From assembly GCA_963750015.1 (NCBI GenBank), contig CAVVPU010000136.1, positions 23,595 to 87,594 on the forward strand: a stretch of 64,000 nt of DNA, read 5' to 3'. Below, piece by piece: positions 50,930 through 58,803 of the stretch (positions within the stretch are counted from its first letter, which is position 1; every line of letters begins with the position of its first letter). Below the pieces are notes generated by a model. The model was not told where the DNA came from and did not search any database. It was given only the letters and a program-made list of their open reading frames with translations. Both the position numbers and the translations under genes were made by a program. This stretch comes from CAVVNC01 sp963750015. GTDB lineage: Bacteria > Desulfobacterota > Syntrophorhabdia > Syntrophorhabdales > WCHB1-27.

Positions 50930-51340
50930 TTACTTCGGTACGGTCGGATAATTAGCCTTGGTCCACTCGTCCCACGCACCCTTAAGACCGCCCTTCAGAG
51001 AGTAAACCTTAGTATAGCCGGCTTTCACGTATTCCTGTGTCAGACTGACACTAGTCGCATCGTTCACTCAGGCGCAGTAAAGTACGATTGTCTTGTCCTT
51101 TGGATACTTGTTCATCCATGAGGCGAACTTCATCCCTTCTTCCCTGACAGCCCCCGGGATCTTCCTCTTACTGTTATCCCAGTCGTAATTCGTGCGCACG
51201 TCGATAATGATCAGGTCAGGCTTCCCCAACAAGGGACGGAGCTGTTCCTTTTTCATCACGTGCGAATCATCGGCCCTCGCCGTGCCATAGGTGAGAGCCA
51301 GAAGCAGGAGCAGGGCGATCGACACCATCGTTCTCTTCAT
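50930..51340 (-). CDS. Exported rhodanese-like protein with in-frame TGA, candidate selenoprotein
   Basis: Start ATG 51340 (GGGGTG ahead); an in-frame ATG at 51367 is possible. A signal peptide (MKRTMVSIALLLLLALTYG, then ARA) exports it. The rhodanese fold runs IIIDVRTNYDW, IPGAVREE, TIVLYCA, then TGA at 51068-51070, then VNDATSVSLTQEYVKAGYT, VYSLKGGLKGAW, ending TAA at 50930. The post-TGA part is perfectly rhodanese-like, in the same frame, so translation must continue for a whole domain. Relatives have YCACPNE-like loops; the TGA falls on the second Cys, two residues after the catalytic Cys. With a hairpin at SECIS distance this reads as CAU, where U is selenocysteine. Alternatives are a nonsense mutation or a sequencing error. 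Confidence 0.7.
51037..51051 (-). promoter_or_regulatory. Candidate bacterial SECIS hairpin after the TGA
   Basis: On the minus strand GTGTCA (51046-51051), loop GTC, TGACAC (51037-51042): six perfect pairs, extendable past one mismatch by a U-G and a C-G pair. The loop begins 22 bases after the TGA and its first base is G. As I recall, this fits the bacterial SECIS rules: short apical loop with G in the first two positions, 16-37 bases after UGA. Confidence 0.55.
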
Positions 51341-51456
51341 AAGACACCCCTTTATTCGATTTTTCAACGTCCCTTCAAGACCGCTTTCACAGCCTTTAGT
51401 GAGTATAACACCTGTTGAAAGAGTCCGCCATAGCTTATGACGGGAGTCTTCGAAAC

Positions 51457-52845
51457 CTACCAGCCGCCTCCCAGCGCCTTGTACAGTTGAACCAGGGCAA
51501 GGAGCACGGCACCCCTCGTCTGGGCCTGGGACATCTCTGCGTTGAAGAGCTGCCGCTGTGAATCGAGCACGTCGAGATAAATTGCCACGCCATCGACGTA
51601 TCGCACGTTCGCAAGGCGGAGCGCATCGGCTGCAGCCTCCACGAGAGAGCGCTGCTCCGCCAACTGGGCGCGGCTCTTCGTATAGGCGATCAGCCCGTTC
51701 TCCACGTCGGCGAACGCTTGCTGTACTGTCGCTTCGTAGGTAATCTGCGCCTCCTCCTGGATTGCCTTTGCCTCGGCGAGGGTGCTCTTGAGCCGTCCTC
51801 CGGCGAAAAGCGGCTGGGTGAGACCTGACGCGATCTCCCAGGTGCGGGCCGGTCCTGTGAGCAGGGTCGAAAGGGCGACACTTTCGAAGCCGGCCGTTGC
51901 CGTGAGGGGGATTTGGGGGAAGAACTGGGCCTTGGCCACACCCACCCCCGCATAGGCCGCAGCAAGCTGCTCCTCGGCCTGGCGCACATCGGGACGCCGT
52001 TCGAGCAACTGCGAGGGGAGCCCGGCCGGTACTTCGGGCGGCACATGCTGATCGGCCAGGGAAAGGCCCCGGGGGACCGGCCCCGGGTTCTCCCCCAGAA
52101 GGATGCGGATCCCGTTCTCCTGCTGGACGATCTGCTCCTGGAGGACGGGGATCTGGGAGGTTGCGCTGAAGAGCGCTGTCTGCGCCTGCCGGACGTCCAG
52201 CTCTGAAGCAACGCCGCCCTCGAACCGTATCTGCGTAAGCTTAAGGGAGTCCTGGAAGGAAACGGCAGTGCGCTGGGCAATCTCGAGCTGAAGATCGAGC
52301 TGCCTCAGCTGAAAATACGCCTGGGCCACACCCGTCACCACGGCGATCACCACGTTGAGGCGGGCCTGTTCACTTGCAAGCAGGTTGGCCCGCGCCTGTT
52401 CGGTAGCCCTCCTGTAAAGACCCCAAAAGTCGGTTTGATAGCTGAGATCGCCCCCGAGGTTGAAGACGTTAAGCTGCGGGTTAGTTCCCGGAACGAAGTT
52501 AGGCCCGACCGTAGAGAGCCGGGTGCGGGTCGCGCTCGCCGTGGCCTGGAGCTGAGGAAACTGGTTGGAGCGCACGACGCCGAGGTTTGCCCGGAACTCC
52601 TCGACCCGGGCCGCAGCCAGTTGCAGATTCTTGTTCCGATCGAGGGCAGTCCTGATCAATCCCTGCATCTCCGGGTCGTCGAAAAGCTCCCACCAGGGCA
52701 GGTTGGCGAGCGACTCGTGGCTCTCGGGGCCGTTCACCCATCCCGCGGGCACAGGCACCTCGGGTCGGTGATAGGTGGGCCCGACGGAGCAGCCCATGAC
52801 GAATCCCGCAAGAATCGTCGCAATGATCGGATGGAAACGACCCAT
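51457..52845 (-). CDS. Outer membrane factor (NodT-family efflux lipoprotein)
   Basis: 462 residues from ATG 52845 behind AAGGAGG. The lipobox is GFVMGC. Two OEP repeats with long helices (NKNLQLAAARVEEFRANL, ERRPDVRQAEEQLAAAYAGV), SLTLSYPLF-like FAGGRLKSTLAEAKA and LDVLDSQRQLFNAE identify the TolC/NodT family, which forms the outer-membrane channel of RND or other efflux pumps. The frame opens further upstream to 53004, but those residues lack similarity. No pump or adaptor gene is adjacent. Confidence 0.93.
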   Translation of the reverse strand: MGRFHPIIATILAGFVMGCSVGPTYHRPEVPVPAGWVNGPESHESLANLPWWELFDDPEMQGLIRTALDRNKNLQLAAARVEEFRANLGVVRSNQFPQLQATASATRTRLSTVGPNFVPGTNPQLNVFNLGGDLSYQTDFWGLYRRATEQARANLLASEQARLNVVIAVVTGVAQAYFQLRQLDLQLEIAQRTAVSFQDSLKLTQIRFEGGVASELDVRQAQTALFSATSQIPVLQEQIVQQENGIRILLGENPGPVPRGLSLADQHVPPEVPAGLPSQLLERRPDVRQAEEQLAAAYAGVGVAKAQFFPQIPLTATAGFESVALSTLLTGPARTWEIASGLTQPLFAGGRLKSTLAEAKAIQEEAQITYEATVQQAFADVENGLIAYTKSRAQLAEQRSLVEAAADALRLANVRYVDGVAIYLDVLDSQRQLFNAEMSQAQTRGAVLLALVQLYKALGGGW

Positions 52846-53088
52846 GTTCCGCTTGTCCTCCTTAAGAGCATCAAAGGGGCGAAGCAACCACGGCCTCGCC
52901 TTTTGGGGCTTGCAAGCTCGCTCTGAAGACAATATGCTTCCCCGGCCGTGCAGGTTCAAGCGGTTCACCCCTTTTGCGCGTTCGGGAGCCGGCTCCGTAT
53001 ACAAGGCAAGAAGGGGCTTGGACGGTCAAATCCCCTGAAATGGCCGTAAACTCTGTTCTTCATTAAAGACGACGACCATTATTAGCCG

Positions 53089-53117
53089 TTGACTATTCAT
53101 GTCTTATCTATTATCTT
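53089..53117 (+). promoter_or_regulatory. Promoter of ffh
   Basis: TTGACT (53089-53094), 17 bp spacer, TATCTT (53112-53117). ATG 53126 lies eight bases after the -10, so transcription should begin almost at the start codon, and there is no ribosome binding site. Confidence 0.65.
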
Positions 53118-53125
53118 ATTGACAT

Positions 53126-54454
53126 ATGTTCGAGAAATTACAGGAAAGACTGGACCTGGTTTTCAAGAAGGTCAAGGGTTACGGCAAGCTCAGCGAGAGC
53201 AACATCAAGGACTCTCTGCGTGAGGTCCGCGTGGCGCTCCTCGAGGCCGACGTCAACTACAAGGTGGCCAAGGACTTCCTCGAAAAGGTGCGGGAGAAGG
53301 CCCTCGGGGAAGAAGTAATGACGAGTATCACCCCGGGCCAGAAGTTCGTGAAGATCGTCTACGACGAGATGGTCGAGCTTCTCGGGCAGACGAACAAACC
53401 CCTCGATACGGCAGGCTCTCCTCCTGTTCCGGTGATGCTCCTCGGGCTCCAGGGGTCGGGTAAGACGACCACTGCCGGGAAGCTGGCAGTTTACTTGAGA
53501 AAAAAGGGGCGCAAGCCCCTTTTGGTTCCTACGGACGTTTACAGGCCTGCGGCAATCCAGCAGCTCGTAAAGATCGGAAGCCAGTTGGGAGTGGAGACCT
53601 TTGTCCCGGCCGACGGGACAGACCCGGTTCAAATCTGTCAGGACGCAAAGGCCCATGCCATGAAAAGGGGTTTCGACACCCTCATCATAGACACGGCCGG
53701 ACGCCTTCATATCGACGAGCAGATGGTCGATGAGCTGGTAAGGCAGAAAAAGCTGCTCTCCCCGCGTGAAACCCTCCTCGTAGTCGACGCCATGACCGGT
53801 CAGGACGCGGTAAACATGGCGAAGGCTTTCGACGAGAAGGTGGCCATCGACGGCGTGATCCTCACCAAGCTCGACGGCGACGCGAGAGGTGGGGCTGCCC
53901 TTTCGGTGAGGGCGGTCACGGGCAAGCATATCAAGTTCATAGGTATTGGAGAGAAGCTCGACGCCCTCGAAGTTTTCTATCCCGACCGGATGGCTTCTCG
54001 AATACTCGGGATGGGGGATGTGGTTTCCCTGGTCGAGAAGGCCCAGGAGGTCTTCGACGACAAGAAGGCCAGGGAATTCGAGGTTAGACTCAGAAAAAAC
54101 GAATTTACTCTCGAGGATTTCAAGGAACAGATAAAGCAGATGAAGAAGCTCGGCAGCATGGAATCGGTCCTCGGAATGATCCCGGGCCTCGGCAAACTCA
54201 AAGGGGCCATAGACTTTTCCGAGGCCGAGAAAGAGATCAAGAGAACCGAGGCCATCATCAACTCCATGACCGCGAAAGAGAGGCTCTATCCCAATCTTAT
54301 CGATGGGTCGAGGAGGGTGAGGATAGCCAAAGGCTCAGGCCACCGGGTACAGGATGTGAACGAGCTTCTCAAGCGATACCTGGAAACAAGGAAGATGATA
54401 AAGAAGTTTGCGAAGGGAGGCATGAAGGGCCTCCCAAGACAGCTATTCAGATAG
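53126..54454 (+). CDS. ffh: Signal recognition particle protein Ffh
   Basis: 442 residues: N domain, G domain with GLQGSGKTT (107-115), DTAGRLH and TKLDGDARGG, and the methionine-rich M domain (MGDVVSLVE, MIPGLGKLKG, MKGLPRQLFR). Binds signal peptides with SRP RNA and docks with FtsY. First gene of the ffh-rpsP-khpA-rimM-trmD-rplS run. Confidence 0.97.
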   Translation: MFEKLQERLDLVFKKVKGYGKLSESNIKDSLREVRVALLEADVNYKVAKDFLEKVREKALGEEVMTSITPGQKFVKIVYDEMVELLGQTNKPLDTAGSPPVPVMLLGLQGSGKTTTAGKLAVYLRKKGRKPLLVPTDVYRPAAIQQLVKIGSQLGVETFVPADGTDPVQICQDAKAHAMKRGFDTLIIDTAGRLHIDEQMVDELVRQKKLLSPRETLLVVDAMTGQDAVNMAKAFDEKVAIDGVILTKLDGDARGGAALSVRAVTGKHIKFIGIGEKLDALEVFYPDRMASRILGMGDVVSLVEKAQEVFDDKKAREFEVRLRKNEFTLEDFKEQIKQMKKLGSMESVLGMIPGLGKLKGAIDFSEAEKEIKRTEAIINSMTAKERLYPNLIDGSRRVRIAKGSGHRVQDVNELLKRYLETRKMIKKFAKGGMKGLPRQLFR

Positions 54455-54464
54455 GAGGACGGAC

Positions 54465-54722
54465 TTGGCGGCAAAATTCAGACTTACTCGACACGGATCG
54501 AAGAAGAGACCATTCTACAGAATCGTCGTGGCAGATGAAAGATGTCCGAGAGACGGAAGGTTCATCGATATGGTGGGCTCCTATGATTCTCTCAGCAACC
54601 CCATTAAGGTGGTCCTGAACAAGGAGAAAATAGCCACCTGGTACGAGAAAGGTGTGAGACCGACGAAAACAGTCGAAGATATTTTCAAGCGGGAAGGTGT
54701 CACGGGCAAGACGACACACTAA
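54465..54722 (+). CDS. rpsP: 30S ribosomal protein S16
   Basis: 85 residues: FRLTRHGSKKRPFYRIVVAD and GRFIDMVGSYD. TTG start at 54465, six bases after AGGAGG. 10 bp after ffh. Confidence 0.96.
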   Translation: MAAKFRLTRHGSKKRPFYRIVVADERCPRDGRFIDMVGSYDSLSNPIKVVLNKEKIATWYEKGVRPTKTVEDIFKREGVTGKTTH

Positions 54723-54740
54723 CCTTTCGGAGGTGGAGCT

Positions 54741-54974
54741 GTGCTGAAAGAACTGATCGAGTACATCGCGAAGGCACTAGTTGACAACCCTGACCAGGTA
54801 AGAGTCTCCGAAATCGAAGGGGAAAAGACGTCCGTTATCGAGCTTAACGTGGCCAAGGACGATCTGGGAAAAGTCATCGGCAAACAGGGACGGACCGCCC
54901 GTGCAATGAGAACGATCTTGAGCGCAGCCTCAACCAAGGTAAAGAAGAGAGCAGTTCTCGAAATAATCGAATAA
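54741..54974 (+). CDS. khpA: KH-domain RNA-binding protein KhpA
   Basis: 77 residues, one KH domain with the GxxG loop in DDLGKVIGKQGRTARAMRTI. GTG start after GGAGGTGG. KhpA binds RNA, often with KhpB/Jag. Its stop TAA overlaps the rimM ATG. Confidence 0.93.
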   Translation: MLKELIEYIAKALVDNPDQVRVSEIEGEKTSVIELNVAKDDLGKVIGKQGRTARAMRTILSAASTKVKKRAVLEIIE

Positions 54975-55471
54975 TGAACTTTATTCCGGTGGGGCGGATC
55001 GTTGCCGCTCACGGGCTGAGAGGTGAAGTAAAATTCAGGTACTACAACGAAACCGGCCCGGATTTCTTGCAGTATCACTCCTTTTTTATTGACCGAGACG
55101 ACAAGAAGATCAGCCTGAAAGCCATCGAGACGCGCCTTCAAGGCAATCTCTTCGTCATACGGTTCAGCGGCCTGGACACAGTCGAAAAAGTGCAGCCTCT
55201 CCTGAAAAAGGAACTCTTCGTCGCGGAGAAGGACCTTCCACCTCTCGACGAAGGCGAGTATTACGATTACCAGCTCATCGGCCTGAAAGCCATCGGGGCA
55301 GATGGCGGACCCGTCGGCACAATAAAAGATGTGATGCATACAGGGGCCAACGACATCCTTGTGGTTCAGGGTGTGGAGGAGCTCCTCGTTCCCATGACAG
55401 AGGATTACATAATGGACATCAGCCGGGATGCGGGCTTCGTGAGGATCAGGACGGGGGCGCTCGTTGAATGA
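54974..55471 (+). CDS. rimM: Ribosome maturation factor RimM
   Basis: 165 residues: N-terminal IPVGRIVAAHGLRGEVKF and C-terminal PRC-barrel YYDYQLIGLKAI, NDILVV, PMTEDYIMDI. Assists 30S head assembly via S19. Overlaps trmD by four bases. Confidence 0.95.
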   Translation: MNFIPVGRIVAAHGLRGEVKFRYYNETGPDFLQYHSFFIDRDDKKISLKAIETRLQGNLFVIRFSGLDTVEKVQPLLKKELFVAEKDLPPLDEGEYYDYQLIGLKAIGADGGPVGTIKDVMHTGANDILVVQGVEELLVPMTEDYIMDISRDAGFVRIRTGALVE

Positions 55472-56199
55472 TCTTCACGATTCTGACCCTATTCCCTTCG
55501 ATATTCGAATCCCCTCTCAACGAAAGCCTCATAAAGAAGGCGCGCGATAAGGACCTTCTAAACTTCAACATCGTTAACATCAGGGATTTTGCGATAGACA
55601 TCCATAGGACGTGCGACGACGCTCCTTTCGGGGGCGGTGCAGGCATGGTGATGAAGGTGGAGCCCATCCACGATGCCATGCAGCAGGTGGACCGCACGTG
55701 GGGAAGGCCGCGCTACGTGCTTCTCACGCCCCACGGCCGGATCTTCGACCAGAAAACTGCAACCAGGTTCTCCCGCCTGTCTCACCTCGCCCTCGTGTGC
55801 GGCCGGTATGAAGGTGTCGACGAGAGGCTCCTCCCCCTCGTGGACGAGGAAGTCTCCATCGGAGACTACATATTGTCGGGTGGTGAGGCGGCAGCGCTCG
55901 TGGTGATCGACGCCGTGTCCCGGCTCGTCCCCGGGGTCCTCGGCAATGCAGCCTCACCCGTGGACGAGAGCTTCATGGATGGGCTCCTCGAATACCCTCA
56001 GTACACCCGGCCTCGCGAGTTTGCGGGAATGGAGGTGCCTGAGCCTCTCCTCTCGGGAAACCATGAAGAGATCAGGAAATGGAGGAGAAAAGAGTCGTTG
56101 AGGAGGACCATCTTAAGGAGGCCCGACCTGATGGAGAAGTTCCGGCCGACGAAGGAAGATGCTTTCCTCATACGAGAAGTCATGGAAGAGCTGGAATAG
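55468..56199 (+). CDS. trmD: tRNA (guanine-N1)-methyltransferase TrmD
   Basis: 243 residues with the trefoil knot of the SPOUT family: TLFPSIFESPL, GGGAGMVMKVEP, CGRYEGVDERL and SIGDYILSGGE. Methylates G37 of tRNAs to prevent frameshifting. Confidence 0.96.
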   Translation: MIFTILTLFPSIFESPLNESLIKKARDKDLLNFNIVNIRDFAIDIHRTCDDAPFGGGAGMVMKVEPIHDAMQQVDRTWGRPRYVLLTPHGRIFDQKTATRFSRLSHLALVCGRYEGVDERLLPLVDEEVSIGDYILSGGEAAALVVIDAVSRLVPGVLGNAASPVDESFMDGLLEYPQYTRPREFAGMEVPEPLLSGNHEEIRKWRRKESLRRTILRRPDLMEKFRPTKEDAFLIREVMEELE

Positions 56200-56224
56200 G
56201 GACCGTCCGCTAAGGGAATATCCT

Positions 56225-56791
56225 ATGGGTTCTACATCGATCGCCATCATCCATTATCCCGTGCTCGATAAACGTGGTCAGGTCGTATCCACGAGCATCA
56301 ACAATCTCGAAATACACGATGTAGCAAGAAGTTGCATGACATTCGGAGTTGACTTGTGCTATATTGTTACTCCTCTCGCAAGGCAGAGGGAGATAGCGGA
56401 GCGTCTTATCGAGCACTGGACGGGCGGATTCGGGCGTACGTACAACCCCGACAGGGCAGAGGCGTTGCAGAAGATTTGCATAAAAGGGTCTCTGGCCGAG
56501 GTGATGTCCGGATTCGTTGGCCCATCGCCCGTGCTCATAGGGACCTCTTCCAAAAGAAGAGACGTCTCCATCCGTTACCGGGATCTGAAGGGATGGATCG
56601 ATTCGGACCCCAGGCCTTTCCTGCTGCTTTTTGGCACCGGCTGGGGGTTGCCGCCGGATATGGTAGAGGCGTGCGAAGGGACATTGTTGCCGATCGAAGG
56701 GATAGGTGATTATAATCATCTATCCCTTCGTGTAGCCATCGGCATAATTCTCGATAGATTGTTGGGCTCCAGAGGAGGAGAATATGAATGA
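56225..56791 (+). CDS. SPOUT RNA methyltransferase, TM1570-like (Methyltrn_RNA_4)
   Basis: 188 residues from ATG 56225 (AAGGG eight bases ahead). The N-terminus SIAIIHYPVLDKRGQ, middle ARSCMTFGVDLCYIVTPLARQ, and the knot FLLLFGTGWGLPPDMVE and IEGIGDYNHLSLRVAIGIIL match the small SAM-dependent methyltransferase that follows trmD in several bacteria. It is fused to TrmD in others. RNA target unknown. Ends overlapping rplS by eight bases. Confidence 0.85.
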   Translation: MGSTSIAIIHYPVLDKRGQVVSTSINNLEIHDVARSCMTFGVDLCYIVTPLARQREIAERLIEHWTGGFGRTYNPDRAEALQKICIKGSLAEVMSGFVGPSPVLIGTSSKRRDVSIRYRDLKGWIDSDPRPFLLLFGTGWGLPPDMVEACEGTLLPIEGIGDYNHLSLRVAIGIILDRLLGSRGGEYE

Positions 56792-57131
56792 GATAATCGA
56801 CCTTATCGAAAAAGAGCACATGAGGCTCGACCTCATCGAGGTGAACGTCGGCGACAGCGTTAAGGTCTACACGAAGATTTACGAAGGCGACAAGGAAAGG
56901 GTCCAGATGTTCGAGGGCGTCGTCATCGGTAAGAGAGGCGGAAACACGAGGGCCACCTTCACCGTGAGAAAGGTCTCCTATGGGGTCGGGGTGGAGAAGA
57001 CCTTCCCCAACCACTCGCCGTTGATCGAGAGAATAGAGGTCCTGAGCAAGGCGAAGGTGCGAAGGGCAAAGCTCTATTACTTGAGGGACCTCAAAGGCAA
57101 GGCGGCCAAACTCAAAGAAAAAAGAGACTAA
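56784..57131 (+). CDS. rplS: 50S ribosomal protein L19
   Basis: 115 residues: GDSVKVYTKIYEGDKERVQ, FEGVVIGKRGG, VGVEKTFPNHSPLIERIEV and RRAKLYYLRDLKGKAA. Located at the 30S-50S interface. Followed immediately by rnhB. Confidence 0.97.
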   Translation: MNEIIDLIEKEHMRLDLIEVNVGDSVKVYTKIYEGDKERVQMFEGVVIGKRGGNTRATFTVRKVSYGVGVEKTFPNHSPLIERIEVLSKAKVRRAKLYYLRDLKGKAAKLKEKRD

Positions 57132-57713
57132 ATGGGCTGCCCCCTCACAGGCCTTGTGGCGGGCCTCGATGAGGCTGGAAGAGCGCCTCTGGCGGGTCCC
57201 GTCGTTTCCTCCTGCGTCGCGTGGCAGGGCCTGCCTCCGGTCCGTGAAAAGGTAAAGGACTCGAAGCTGCTCACGGAAAAGCAAAGAGACTACTTCTTCG
57301 AATGGATCCTCGATAAGGCTTACAAAGTGAGCGTCGGTCTCGCGACACCCGAGGAGATCGAGAGGCTCAACATCCATCATGCCAGCCTGCTTTCGATGGA
57401 AAGAGCAGTGAAACATATGGGCCTCCGGCCCAATCTGCTCGTGGTGGATGGGCTTTTTCCCCTCAAGTCGATAGCCGAGTCGAAACCGGTGGTCAAAGGC
57501 GATCGCAAGTGCTTCTTCGTCGCCTGCGCCTCTATCGTGGCAAAAGTCGTAAGAGACCGGCTCATGACAGTCTACGATAAGGCCTATCCCCAATACCAAT
57601 GGCAAAAAAACAAAGGGTACCCCACCGAGGAGCACAAGAGGGCCATCGAGGCCCATGGCATCTCTCCCCTTCATAGAAAGACCTTCAGGGGCGTCAAGGA
57701 GTTCTTGCCTTGA
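57132..57713 (+). CDS. rnhB: Ribonuclease HII
   Basis: 193 residues. Catalytic acidic residues in VAGLDEAGRAPLAGPV and LVVDG; conserved KGD, ASIVAKVVRDRLM, and KGYPTEEHKRAIEAHG. Removes RNA primers and ribonucleotides from DNA. ATG directly follows the rplS stop; stop overlaps yraN. Confidence 0.95.
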   Translation: MGCPLTGLVAGLDEAGRAPLAGPVVSSCVAWQGLPPVREKVKDSKLLTEKQRDYFFEWILDKAYKVSVGLATPEEIERLNIHHASLLSMERAVKHMGLRPNLLVVDGLFPLKSIAESKPVVKGDRKCFFVACASIVAKVVRDRLMTVYDKAYPQYQWQKNKGYPTEEHKRAIEAHGISPLHRKTFRGVKEFLP

Positions 57714-58066
57714 CCAACCGCGAGGAAGGACTGAAGGGCGAAGATATGGCCATAAAAACGCTGAAAAAGGCGGGGTACAAGATCGTCGAAAGGAATCACC
57801 GGAACCTCTTGGGCGAGATCGATGTGGTCGCCGAAGAAGGGGGTAGTCTCGTCTTCGTCGAGGTCAAGAAAAGGAACACCGAACGCTTCGGCGAGGCAAT
57901 CTGCGCAGTGAACGAGCGAAAAAAACGGCATCTCGTAAAGGCTGCCCTTCTCTATATGAAGATGCACGACTGTTTCGGCAGGAGGGTGCGCTTCGACGTG
58001 ATCGGCATCGACCACGACCGGACCAAGCTTGTGAAAAACGCTTTCCTCGTGGAAGAAAGATCATGA
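57710..58066 (+). CDS. yraN: YraN-family (UPF0102) nuclease-like protein
   Basis: 118 residues: GEDMAIKTLKKAGYKIVERNHR, GEIDVVAEEGGSLVFVEVK, and VRFDVIGID form the restriction-endonuclease-like core with D and E/V-K. TTG start 57710, eight bases after AAGGAG, overlapping rnhB. Function not settled in the family. Confidence 0.9.
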   Translation: MTNREEGLKGEDMAIKTLKKAGYKIVERNHRNLLGEIDVVAEEGGSLVFVEVKKRNTERFGEAICAVNERKKRHLVKAALLYMKMHDCFGRRVRFDVIGIDHDRTKLVKNAFLVEERS

Positions 58067-58803
58067 ATGATTCCATACTAAGGCTGTTGGCTGCCGTTGC
58101 CGACGGCTCCCTTTCAATCGAGGCCGCTTCCGAAGAACTGAAGGACTTTCCCTTCCAGGACCTGACCCATACGAAGATCGACCACCACAGGCAGCTCCGG
58201 AAGGGGATCCAGGAGGTCATCTTCGGTGAAGGAAAGACCGTCGATCAGATCACCGATATCGTCCGATCCATGCGCGCCAAAGAGATCGACGTGCTCGCCA
58301 CGAGGGTCGACAGACAGAAGGGCACGAGGCTGCTCGACTCCTTTCCCGAGGGCACCTATTCGGAGCCGGCCCGCTGTTTCTACATTCAGAAGGATACCTC
58401 GATCAGGGGCAAAGGCACGATACTCATACTCTCGGCAGGGACGAGCGATATCCCCGTAGCCGAGGAGGCGTATATATCCTCCACCTTCTTCGGCAATACC
58501 ACGGAGAGGCTCTACGATGTGGGTGTGGCGGGCATCCATCGCCTTTTCCACAACCTCGAAGCCTTAAAGAAGGCGCGGGTGATCATCGTGACCGCAGGCA
58601 TGGAAGGCGCCCTCCCTTCGATCGTGGCCGGCATCGTCGGCGTGCCCGTGATCGCCATTCCCACGAGCATCGGTTACGGCGCGAGCCTGGGCGGTTTCTC
58701 CGCCCTCCTTTCCATGCTCAACTCGTGTTCTACCGTCGCCACTTTCAATATCGACAACGGCTTCGGGGCGGCCTATTTCGCCACCCTCATCAACCGCCTA
58801 TGA
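58063..58803 (+). CDS. larB: Nickel-pincer cofactor biosynthesis protein LarB
   Basis: 246 residues. The C-terminal PurE-like fold has LSAGTSDIPVAEEAY, VVAGMEGALPSIVAG-like VTAGMEGALPSIVAGIVGVP, and GGFSALLSMLNSC. LarB carboxylates nicotinic acid adenine dinucleotide and hydrolyses it, the first step of the pincer cofactor. Overlaps yraN by four bases and larC by four. Confidence 0.9.
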   Translation: MNDSILRLLAAVADGSLSIEAASEELKDFPFQDLTHTKIDHHRQLRKGIQEVIFGEGKTVDQITDIVRSMRAKEIDVLATRVDRQKGTRLLDSFPEGTYSEPARCFYIQKDTSIRGKGTILILSAGTSDIPVAEEAYISSTFFGNTTERLYDVGVAGIHRLFHNLEALKKARVIIVTAGMEGALPSIVAGIVGVPVIAIPTSIGYGASLGGFSALLSMLNSCSTVATFNIDNGFGAAYFATLINRL

